Of a stretch of DNA of 64,000 nt, positions 1-10,800 are shown piece after piece (the first letter of the stretch is position 1; each line of letters starts with the position of its first letter). The notes beneath the pieces are model-generated. The model was not told the origin of the DNA and did no database searches. It was given only the letters and a program-made list of their open reading frames with translations. Position numbers and translations under genes: made by a program. The DNA comes from Zantedeschia hybrid cultivar (taxonomy: Eukaryota; Streptophyta; Magnoliopsida; Alismatales; Araceae): the NCBI GenBank assembly GCA_030544215.1, contig JARZZO010000005.1, positions 80,753,024-80,817,023 of the forward strand. Reading direction: 5' to 3'.

Positions 1-1338
1 ATTCCGACTTGTAACACAAATTGGTCCGGATAGAGCAGATGACGTGCAGATCAATGCACCACTAGCTGAAGAAGAGATGACGAGGTCCGTCTCGTTGCTA
101 GGATGCCAACGGTACGATCGGTGTGCAAAACGGGGCACAAAAGATCACCTCGATATACGTGCAGAAGTGGCACACAAATCAATGCAAATCGGGTCAGATG
201 TCTGCTGAAATTGGATGGGCCTTGCTGAGACGAGACCAACGCCGCTGATGGTGCTCAAATCGGGGTCCAGGACGACCTCGAACGGTGAGCACAAGTGCCC
301 TCGTAAAGCGTGCAAGTATGGCACGCCAAACGAGACAAATCGGGATGCTGGTTGCTACAAAATCAGTGTGTCCGAAATTGACACGAAAATCGAGGCGGTT
401 GACGCTGGCTCCGGGATGCTCGATCGGACTCCTCGGTATGCGTACAACAGCGGCACGCAAAATGAGACAAATCTGCAATAGTAGCACCTTGGATCTAGAT
501 AGGTCTCGTTGATACGAACCCAACGAAGCAGACGACACGCAAATCGGAGCACGAACTAGCTCTGCGTGAGGGAGGTGCGATAACGGCTCCAATTGCATCC
601 CTGTTGCACCACCAAGAACTTGAATTGGCTCCTGATTCGAACCTGACTGCACTTGGTTCGAACCAGATGGCTCAGACCACCTCTTCTTCTCTAAACTTGG
701 TCTAACCAGTAAACAAATAGGACCCAGGTCCTTGTTAAAGAAACTGGCTCGAACCAATGGGACTTGGGTTCGAACCAGCTGGGAAGTGGCTCGGACCGAA
801 CCGGGTCAAATCCGGTTTGACCGGACTAAGTCAATAAGGGCACGAGCCCTTCTTTTCTTCCTTCTTTCTTCTTCTTCTTCTTCTTCATGTGCACGAACCG
901 AGAGGGATACTAGGGCTTGGAGCGGAGCCCACAACGGCAGGCGGCGGGGCAAGCGGCGGGGGCGGTGACGGCGCGCGGGGGCGGCAACGGCGACGGCGTG
1001 CAGGGGTGGCGACGGCGATGGGACCACAGAGCTGTGGCGTCGGCGGGACAAGGCGGCGGCAAGGGCTTTGGTGATGGTGGGGCAGCGTAATGGCGACGAC
1101 GACGGCCTGTTGGAGTGCAAGCGACGGTGGCAACAACGGCGGTGGCGGGCGCAGACGGCGTGGGCGACGGGCTGCGGTGGCGTTGGGGAAGGTGGCGACG
1201 GCAGTGAGTTGCGGAGGCAACGCTGGGGCAGGCGGCCAGCGTCGGCTGGTGGCGGGGGTTTCGGTGACAGCGCTGGTGGCGGGCGTGATAGCGGCGAGCA
1301 GCGACGGCGAGCGGCAGCGCAGTGGGGGGATCGGATAC
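1..1338 (-). mobile_element. Internal leader region of a minus-strand LTR retrotransposon
   Basis: This stretch lies on the internal side of the PBS at 1339-1350, so it should be the 5' leader of an LTR element that reads toward base 1 and leaves the window. It is GC-rich around 890-1330, with runs of CGG/GGC triplets on both strands. Several long ORFs exist, but their products are Arg/Pro/Gly low-complexity strings. I see no gag, protease or RT motif, so nothing coding is claimed. It may also be SECA1 intron sequence in part. Confidence 0.5.
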
Positions 1339-1350
1339 GCTCTGATACCA
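1339..1350 (-). other. Primer-binding site, tRNA-iMet type
   Basis: Read on the minus strand this is TGGTATCAGAGC, the usual plant LTR-retrotransposon primer-binding site complementary to the 3' end of initiator tRNA-Met. It follows the presumed LTR end by a few bases, the last CA being about four bases before it. It fixes the orientation of the element as minus and marks the LTR side as coordinates above 1350. Confidence 0.75.
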
Positions 1351-4284
1351 AAACTGATGCGGGACGAAGGGGAAGAAGGGGAAAATGGGAGGGGGGGGGG
1401 GTCCTCGGCCTCGCGCCAAAGGATGGAGGGAGTTCCTGACGTCGCACCGGGGACAGATTTCTCGGCGTCTCACTGAGAAAGGAGATTGGGATCTCTCTCA
1501 CAGAGATCTATTCGAACTTACAGGTATTTTTCCTTTTCCTCTTTCAATCTTCATCATTCCTCATCCCCTATTCTGTTAATAGCATACATATATAGGGAGA
1601 TCTGTAACTCCCGTCCCTTCCCATTCTCTATCAAACTCTAGGACTTCCCCTCCCTTATTCACATTTCTGTAACTCCTAGAAAATATAAACAAACATCATG
1701 GACCATAAATGGTCCTAATAAAAGCCAATAAAGGAGCTCCCAACATGCATGCATCGTCTTCTGCATCACTTATTCTGGTTAGAATAAACATTAATGGCAC
1801 CTTGTTTCTCATGTTTTATTTTCTTAATAGAATGGCTTATTCTGGGGATAGGTAGAATATGGTTATCAAAGGGAAATGGAGCTTGTTCTGGTGTAAGCAA
1901 GCCTGTATTGCCTAGATTGAGCATGCAATCTGGTTATCAAAGTGGCCATAAGGAAAATCAAAAGAAAAAGAATTTACACCTAGTGCCAATATGGTATGCA
2001 GGTGTGGATGGGGGTCGTTGTATATGGAATACTGTAAGCGAGGTCAAAGGCAACATAAAACAGCAGAAAAAAGTGCTGGTATGTGAGTGTGAGACTTTGA
2101 TTTTTATAGTTTCAAAAGAATTTGATTTAAAAAAAGATTTTGGATTTTGAGGTTCTTGAGAACAGAGTCCTCTTTATGTTAAAATGTAGACTTTGAGAAC
2201 TTAGAATTAGTCTTCAGGGAGTCTAGGGCTTTGGATCAAGTGTGGATCCGTGCATTAGACCTCTCCCCACTGACCTCAGTAAGTGTTAATTACGTCAATC
2301 AATGATTGGCCACTCTTGATTAACTGTCCATTAGAGCCCATTAAGACAACAAGAATGAAAACAACTACTTGCTTTCATGCAATGCATAGAGGGTATCACT
2401 TTAAGGATTTCTTTATTTGGGGATCCTACAAGGGACCTTAAAGGATACTTAAGGGATTCTTAGGTTCACATGAAGACATGAGAACCTATGGTCTTCAATT
2501 GGTACTAAGAAGATATGTCTTTAGACAAAATCTTCATTAGAACTCCTTAGAGGATATCAAATGACTTCAAAATATCCTTTAAACACCCTTTAAAGGCCAT
2601 TGAACTTTTCGACAACATATCCTCTCTTTTTAAATTCATTTAAGAGGAAAAATAAACATAAAGAATAACCTCAACTAATGGGGCATAAAGGTCACCATAC
2701 ACTTGAGGATATTCTTTAATGGTCCTTCAACCAATATGAAGGAATCACCATTAAATTGGCCGTTCAACAAATATGAGCGAACCGAAAAGACTTTGTTAGA
2801 ATAGTCCTACATCGATAAAAAGGACAAAATCAAAAAAATGTTTAGTAGATAGTGCTTACTTCACTCATTGCCTTAAGGTTTTGAGTTGGATTGCCCATAA
2901 CTTCAACATGGTATCAGAACCCATGGTTACGAACCGGGCCGCACACCCGTATTTGTGGTTTACGTGACGGAGCCTAAAATCGGCCTGCACATGAATTAAA
3001 AAATGTTTAGTAGATAGTGCCTACTCCACTCATTGCCTTAATATTTTGCGTTGGATGGCCCAATAACTTCAACAAACTTAAATGAAACGATCCAATAGAA
3101 CATAATATAATATCCTTCCATTAGTTGGTCCAAGTTACATGGTTTCAGTCATTCTAATGCTAAAAATGATCCATGTGTTATTTGGCCGCTCTACCAATAA
3201 GGGCAAACCGATAACATCATGGTCATTCTACCATTAAAAATGTACCGAGATATACATGGTTACTCTACCAATAAGGGTAAACCACAAACAAAATGAGGGC
3301 TGTTTCACCAATAGAAACAAATCCTTAAGTTTTTTAATAACATTACAATGTAAAAAAAATCAGTCTTCTTTTTGTATCCTCTTTATTCCATGCACAAACA
3401 AGTCCTTTGCGCGAAGGGTCTTCAAGGGCGGTGAGCTCCTTCTTTTCTTCTTTTTTTCAGCAACTTTGAGTGTGTGAGTCTGCCCCTTCTTCTCTATATT
3501 TTTTTTCCTTTTTTTCTTTGGCCTCGGGGCCTTTTTATAGACTTGAAGTGGCCACCGGTGGGGTGGGTAGTGACTGGTGGCACCCCCTACCGGTGCACCA
3601 CAGTGAGGGGCAGATAGAGAGAGAGAGAGGGAGAGGGATATAAAGAGAGAGATAAGAGAGAGATAGAGATGGAGGGGGGTGGGGACCGGTGGCACCCCCC
3701 CCGCCGGTTGGGGGGGAAGAGCCACCCTCCCCCTCCCCCTTTATTCTTTTCTTTTCCTTTTTTTTTTTTCCTTCTTTTCTCACCCACCGGTTGGGGGGGG
3801 GGGGGGGAGGGGCGGGGCAAAAAAACAAAAAGAAAGAAAGAAAGAAAAGAAGAAAAAAAAAGAAAAGAAAAAAATAAAAGGGGAGGGGGAGGAAGAGCCA
3901 CCGTCTTTTCTGCTCCCTTCTCTCTCTCTCTTCTGCTCTCTCTCTCTCAACCACAACTCTCACTCTTTCCTTTTTTTTTTTTTTTGAGCATCAGGCCCAG
4001 CATAGGGGACCGGCGCCCCTATTTGTTGGGGCTGTTGCTGCAGCGCTGCTGCGGCTCTGCTGGGGCTGATGCTGCAGCTATTGTTGCCCTCTTTGCTGCG
4101 GCTTTTGGGTGGAGGTATGTTCTTCTCTACATATATATATGTTCTCTTTGCATGTACATGCATAGGACATAAAAAACCTAAGTTCATACATGCATGCATA
4201 GGGTATAAAGGAACCCTAGCCTCCTTCAATGCATACATGTGTAAATTTTTTTTTTCTCACATATGTATGTTTTGAGGAGCAACA
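1351..4284 (-). mobile_element. 5' LTR (about 2.9 kb) of a minus-strand LTR retrotransposon
   Basis: On the minus strand the LTR begins TGTTGCTCCTC at 4284 and runs to just before the PBS at 1350. A TATA box (CTATAAAAAGGCCCC on the minus strand, bases 3540 downward) matches CTATAAAAGGCCCCC at 26941 in the related + strand LTR. Other shared blocks in reverse orientation are 2250-2340 with about 28970-29060, and about 3250-3290 with about 28470-28520. Bases 3598-3975 are low-complexity GA/CT and homopolymer tracts that produce many false ORFs. A TRIM-like element is nested at 2794-3074. The second LTR is outside the window. The exact 3' LTR boundary is inferred from the PBS, not from a paired LTR. 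Confidence 0.65.
2794..3074 (+). mobile_element. TRIM-like miniature LTR retrotransposon nested in the large LTR
   Basis: The block starts TGTTAGAATAGTCC, contains the typical 'agtcctacatcgat' stretch, ends its first repeat with CTTCAACA at 2908, and is followed at 2909-2922 by TGGTATCAGAACCC, a tRNA-iMet primer-binding site. About 80 bp later the repeat recurs (3004-3074, starting TGTTTAGTAGATAGTGC and ending CTTCAACA), lacking the first 45 bp of the left copy. Flanks GACTT and AACTT could be a decayed 5-bp TSD. No coding capacity. Terminal repeats of 71-115 bp fit the TRIM/SMART class. Confidence 0.6.
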
Positions 4285-4869
4285 AATCTTGTGCAAACAG
4301 TGAGACAACAAAAACTAGTAAGTAAACTATCCATGGTCAAACTAAGATAGTCAAAGTTTTTTTTTTTCCCCTTTTTTTTTAATCATGATGAAAACAATGT
4401 TTTTTTCAGTGTCTTAGATATCCCGCGGCCTACTACCAATATCTTATGATATAAACACTAAAACCTTGTAGTCCCTTTTCTCCTGAAAGTAGGAGCATTG
4501 ACTATAGATCGGAATACTTGAGTTTAGTAATTGGCCATATCCTCGCAGATTTTAGTGATAGTAAAGCTTTGCTTTTGATTTGTTACTAGCAGAAAAAAGG
4601 GGAAAGTACAATTTGTCACCTATGAGCTAAGCTAATGCTTCTCTAGTACCAATTCTTTCTGGTGTTCCGTAACTATCATGGCAAAAAGCTGAAGGGCCTT
4701 ACTATGAATGTTTAGGCATCCACTATTAAACAAAATGCCCTAAAATAAAGTTCACATAGTATGAGCTTTGTTGTCAGTATCTCGATCACTTTATTTTCAT
4801 TTCTTGGCATTCTTTCTTAATTTATACTATCAAATGGTTTGTATGATATTGCTGTTTTTTTCTTGTCAG
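4285..4869 (+). other. SECA1 intron, 3' end
   Basis: Intron sequence between the LTR start and the first visible SECA1 exon. It ends with a pyrimidine-rich tract and TTGTCAG at 4863-4869. No gene or repeat was recognised. Confidence 0.7.
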
Positions 4870-7800
4870 AAAACATGTCAAGCGAACAGAGGAGAGAAAA
4901 CTACGTATGTGACATCACTTATGTCACAAACAGTGAACTTGGTTTTGATTATTTGAGAGACAACCTTGCCACGGAAAGTAAAATTTTCCGTCCCAGTCAA
5001 TTGAAAGTTCTTCCGGCAACATGTTTATGAATGACTTATCTGACACAATTTTATGAATCTTGGTGCATTCAGAGTGTAGATGACCTTGTACTAAGGGACT
5101 TCAATTATTGTGTGATTGATGAGGTTGATTCCATTCTTATTGATGAAGCAAGGACGCCACTCATCATTTCAGGCCCTGCAGAAAAACCTAGTGACCGGTA
5201 TTACAAAGCAGCAAAGATTGCATCTGCTTTTGAGCGAGATATACATTACACAGTAAGATACAAAGGCTTTCAGAAAATACCTAAGAAAACACTGTATGAT
5301 GTTGGAGGGCTGCTAAATAAACTTCTTGAAGTCATATTTATCAGTAGAATTTACAATTACGAGAGGTCTACTTTTTGTCTCTATGACCTATGCTGGCATA
5401 ATGAGTCTTGCACTTCAGAAATTACTAGTTAATGATTAAGATTTTCGTTTTGCATCTTAGCAAAGGAAATTTGATCTACATGTTCCATTTATTGGACTCC
5501 AAATATCAGGTTGACGAAAAACAGAAAACAGTTCTACTCTCAGAACAAGGCTATGAAGATGCTGAAGAAATTTTGGATGTTAAGGATCTATATGATCCTA
5601 GAGAGCAGTGGGCATCATATATCTTAAATGCAATAAAGGCAAAAGAACTTTTTCTCAGAGATGTAAACTACATTGTTCGTGGCAAGGAGGTGCTTATTGT
5701 GGATGAGTTTACTGGTCGAGTCATGCAGGTGACTAAGTTCTGTCATTTACTCTACTTTCTTTTCATTTGTCATGAAATTCTAGTATATTTATTTCCTAAA
5801 GGCAAGAGTCAAAGATTTCTGTGTTGGCTAAGGTTTCTCCAGAACTTGATCTGTGCCATCTTGAACCACTATGGCGAAGTGTGTCCTATTTTCAACTTTT
5901 AAATTGTGAAGGTTAAAATTTTGCAAAGTTCCCGAATCTGTTAAAACATGTCAAATCCATTTAAATTTGAGTGGAGACTTTCACATAGAATAAATGCATA
6001 TCGATTGAATAAAATCAACACGAACAAAAAAAGTCACTGGTCTTAGAACCCTGAGATGTCCACATTTAAGATTTGAACGCGACAATCCTCGTTATTTTGA
6101 GCCAGGTCTGTCCGTCTGTGTGTGTGGTTTTCTGCACTAGATGACTTACCCTAGTCTCTATGAATCAATGAGCCATGAAAGAGAATGAAATTGTCCTGTT
6201 CTTGCAGAGAATTTTAATATAAAAAAAGAATGAAGCAATTCTGTTGATTTTTAAGTTCACTTAACCTTTGGCAACAATGGCCTTGTAGAGACTGCATTTC
6301 TGATGCCACTTGCCTTCTTCATTGATACCATTTTCAAAGTCTAGAAACCTATGAGCATATGCAATGAAAAATTGAAAAGGGTAATTTTCTTACAGCGAAC
6401 AGGTTTTATTAGACTTCTGATAGATGTTCTCCGTCCAATGTTGTGTTCACTATCTGCTTAGGAGTACCTTGTAGAGGTTGATGTTGACATCAGATAGGCA
6501 TCTGATTGTGAAACTTTGTCGAATCCTTGGATCCTTCACTGGATCTAGCTTTACCCTAACTTGATGGAAGGGGCTTCTGATGATTATGATGATGAGCACT
6601 GTGACTGTCTCTGATTGCCAATGCCTGATAAATATGGCATTTGAGCTATTCTAATGCTCTTACTTGCTAAAGTGAACGAGATTCTATGACAAAGAACAGA
6701 AATAGAAGAAGTTATATTATCGGGCTAAGCATATAGTTTGATCTCTCTAATTGCAATCTAGACTGTGATTGGTCATTCAGGTGCTCCATCACTGAGCTAC
6801 GATGTGCAACTGAAATTCTGTTAATTCATGGATTTGTCCCTTTACAATAATCGAAAATATCTTCATTCTTGATTATGCTTTCTCTCAGGATTTTTACAAT
6901 GACATTTTTGTCTTCTTTCATACCATGAAGATTCTTATTCAAATTAAGGCTTTTGATTTGCTGAAAATTAGCCAACGATAGCTTTTAAGTCAGTTTTATC
7001 ATGGAAAGGAAGCTGAATACTTTCCTGAGCTGAAATTCAGAATTGTCTTCCTTGTTTTAGATATTCTAGTTATAATTGGTCACAAGCACCATGAAAGGAC
7101 CGATTTATTTGCCTTGGATGATTAGGCTGTAAGCTCTACACAGTTCAACATTACATGAAGAATGTCATGGTTATTGTTAGCTAGATTTTATGCTGTTGTT
7201 ATGTGGCAATTTACTACGTACTATGTATGGGCCATAGCCCAAGTCCTAATAATGAATAAATTAAAATGTTCACGTACATTTGGTGTGGTTAGTATTCTTC
7301 TCAGCTGGCATAATGGTTTAGACATGCAACGTGCGTCATGGGGATAGAGTTCAGAATCTCTTTTTTTGGAAAGTGGATGGTACCACATTATATTATAAAA
7401 TGAGAAAGAAGTTACAACTCTCCACCTCACTCTACAAAAACACCAAGATGGTGTAAACAACTATTCTTCCAACAAAGCAAAAAAGGAAGACTGCTGCACA
7501 TGATCTTTACACCGAATCCTCATCCATTCTTTCACCCTATTATAAACAAAAGACAAAATCCTATCAGAGGAATTTGCTTCCCTTTCGAAGAATCTCTTGT
7601 TCCTTTCTGACCATAAAGCCTAGAGCGTAGCATGAAGCACCAGCCACCACACCATCCTAACCCCCCCTGGGGGGGGGGGGGGGGGAAGCCAAGCCTAGTG
7701 CCTAATCAACTCCTCCACTGAGCACTGGAGGGGCCTAACCACCTGGAACTTCTGGACTTTTGAAAGATGCTGAGCCAAATCTCCAAGGAGAATTGGCAAT

Positions 7801-10800
7801 GAACAAAAAGGTGGTCTATCCCCTCGTCCTCCTCTTTAGACAGACTGCAGATAGAAGGAATGTCACATCCTAACCGGATCAGCCTGTCCGCAGTCGGCAT
7901 CTTCCCATTGGCAACCCTCCAAGATAGGACCTTCACCTTCATCGGCGACCTTGGCCTCCAAATCTGTCAACTAATCGGAGACCTAAGTCCCCCATCCGCA
8001 ATCAAGGCATAAGCAGATCTGATAGAAAACTTCCCACTATCAGTCCATGTCCACACAATAGAGTCAGCTCGATCTGTGTCCAAATTGTACCTCTGAAGAG
8101 TATCTAGCAAAGTAGCACACTCCAGGATCTCATCCTCTCTCAGATTCCTTCTAAATGTTGGAGTCTAAAGAGCATTACCATCATTACTCTCCACCACTTG
8201 CGCCACCACAACTCTTGGATCTGCAGCAATGCTGAACTGCTTAGGAAAGTCAAGGGATAGAGCGGCTGGACCTGCCCATCTATCAGTCCAAAAGAGGCAA
8301 GTCTTGCCATCTCTCAAGACAAAGCGAGAAGCCGACCTCACCACATCTGCCGCCTCCATAATACCCTTCCAGACATGAGATACATTATATTCTGAAACCA
8401 ATCTGAAATCCTAAATTCTGCCCCTTGCATATTATTTCTCTGTGAGAACTACTCTCCAAAGAGTTGGGGAGTTCTGATTAAGCTTCCAAACCCATTTAGC
8501 TAAAAGAGCTAAATTGAAGTCTCTAAGGTTCTTAACACCGAGACCTCCATTTTGTTTGCTTTTACACACTCTTCCCCATGAGATATCATGAAATCCCTTT
8601 ATGAGATTATCTGAAGCACCTCCCCAGAATAACTTGCTCCGGATGCCTTCAAACTACTTTGCCACTGTCTTCGGGATTCTGAACAGGGAAAAGAAATAGA
8701 TGGGAAAACTATCAAGTACTGCATGGCATAAAGTCAACCTCCCTTCATAAGATAATAAACGACCCTTCCAACCAGCCAATATGGACTGGAATCTCTGAAC
8801 CACTGGCTGCTAATCACTGCACCTAATCTACCACGGGGATAGCGGCAACCCCAAATAAGTAACTAGAAAGGACCCCACTTGACAACCTTCCCCTGAAACT
8901 CCTCAGAAACGTTAATCCCATAAAATACACTTTTCTGAAAATTCACCTTGAGTCTAGTCACCTCATCCAAAAACTCAAGAATCAGCCTCATCAGGAATAT
9001 CTGTTCCTCCCCTCCTGAGATAAACAAAATAGTGTCGTTCGCATACTGTAAATGGGAGATGGATCTACCTTGAGAGCCAATATGGAAATTGGAGATCAGT
9101 CATGCTACCACAACTCTGTCCCACAAGCAGCTCAGAATCTACGCCACTAAGACAAACAAAAAAGGAGAGAGAGTATCCCCCTGCCTGAGAACTCTCTCTC
9201 TAAGGAAAGAGGCAGTAGGCTTCCCATTGAGAAGAACTGCAAAACAAGCTGAGGAAACATAGGCTTTGATCCGAGAGATCTATGTCTCACCAAAACCCAT
9301 CTTGGCCAACACATCAAAGAGACAAGACCAGTTAACTATGTCATAGGCTTTCTCAAAATCTAGCTTGAGCACAATACCGCTCCTCCTTTGGAACTTCATC
9401 GAGTGAATGCATTCCTGAGCCACCATAAAACCCTCATGGACCTGCCTCCCTCTAATGAAAGCACTTTGATTAGCATTGATTAGCCTACCTATCACCCTCT
9501 TCAAACAGATAGCCAACATCTTAGAAATGATCTTATAAGTATCGTTCAACAGACTGATGGGCCTAGAGTCAGTCAAAGCCTTAACAACTTTCCTCTTTGG
9601 AATAAGAACGATGAAGGTCTTGTTAATTCCCCTCAGATGCGCCCTTCCCTCCTGAAACTCCAACGCAACTTGTAGCAACAAAGGATGAGCAATCTCCTAA
9701 CAATGTTGAAAGAACAAAAGAGAGAAACCATCCGGGCTTGGCGCTTTATCACTTGCATGGGAGAAGGTAGCAAATCTCAGTTCTTCTAGGGAGAAGGGGG
9801 CCGAGAGGCCTTCCTTCTCTTCGTCTGAAAGAACCATCTAGAAATCACCACTCAAGTGTGGCCTGATGTAAGCCTCCTCTGAAAACAACTGAGAGTAGTA
9901 GTAAAAGGAGTGCTCCAAAATCTCCTTCCTACTGGAAAATACCTGTCCTCTTGACCTCAACACTAAGACATGGTTTCTCCTTCTCCTTCCTGATGCAATA
10001 CCGTGGAAAAAAGCTACATTGCAGTCACCTTCCTGAATCTACCTCTCCCTGGATCTCTGCTTCCGGTACTTCTCTTCTTTTATGAGAAGCTCCCGATACT
10101 GCTTGGAGAGGAGATCTCTCCTATCATAGTCTCCCTCATCAAGAAGACCAGCCTCTTCCAAGGCATCTAGCACATGAAGTTGCTTCAAAATCTCTTTCCT
10201 CTGAGCCTCCTCTGTACTCTTCTTCTCTGCACTCCAAACCTTTAGATCTTGAGCCACTGATTTGAGGTTGCTCACCAGAGTAGCCATAGCCGAACTTGCT
10301 GGGGTTAAGCCTTCATGCCTACTCCTCAACGTCCCTCCTCTTTTATCCAAGCTCTCTTCAACTGGAATAAAGGTTTGCGACGGAAGTGATGATTCGTATA
10401 AAAAAAATTAGCTTATGGTTAGACACGTCTCTGTAAACAAGAGGCCTTCAGATTAGGGAACTGGTTCTCCTAATCTGCTGTCATCAGAAACCTATCTAGC
10501 CTGGAGCAAGATGGACTCCTCCTGAAATTGGACCAAGTATAGAAAGCATTATCTATCCCCACATTTATCAATGCATCATACTGAAGTCCTCCATAGGTCC
10601 CACATCAGAGACCCCTTCATATCTTTCTGCTTGAGACACTACAACATTAGAGTCACCAGCCAGGAGCCACGGACCAGAAGCAGAATGCCAATCCCCAAGC
10701 TCCTCCCGCAACAACTTCTCCTCCTCCCTCCCTTGGGGACCATACACCCCTGTAAAATCCCACTAAAATCCATCCTCCATACACCTGAAAGAGATAGAGA

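Noticed and set aside
806..1501. Long overlapping ORFs on both strands in GC-rich sequence
   Set aside because: The products are Arg/Pro/Ala/Gly low-complexity strings with no motif, caused by CGG/GGC repeats in the LTR-element leader.
3360..4172. Several 60-167 aa ORFs
   Set aside because: They come from GA/CT and homopolymer tracts in the LTR.
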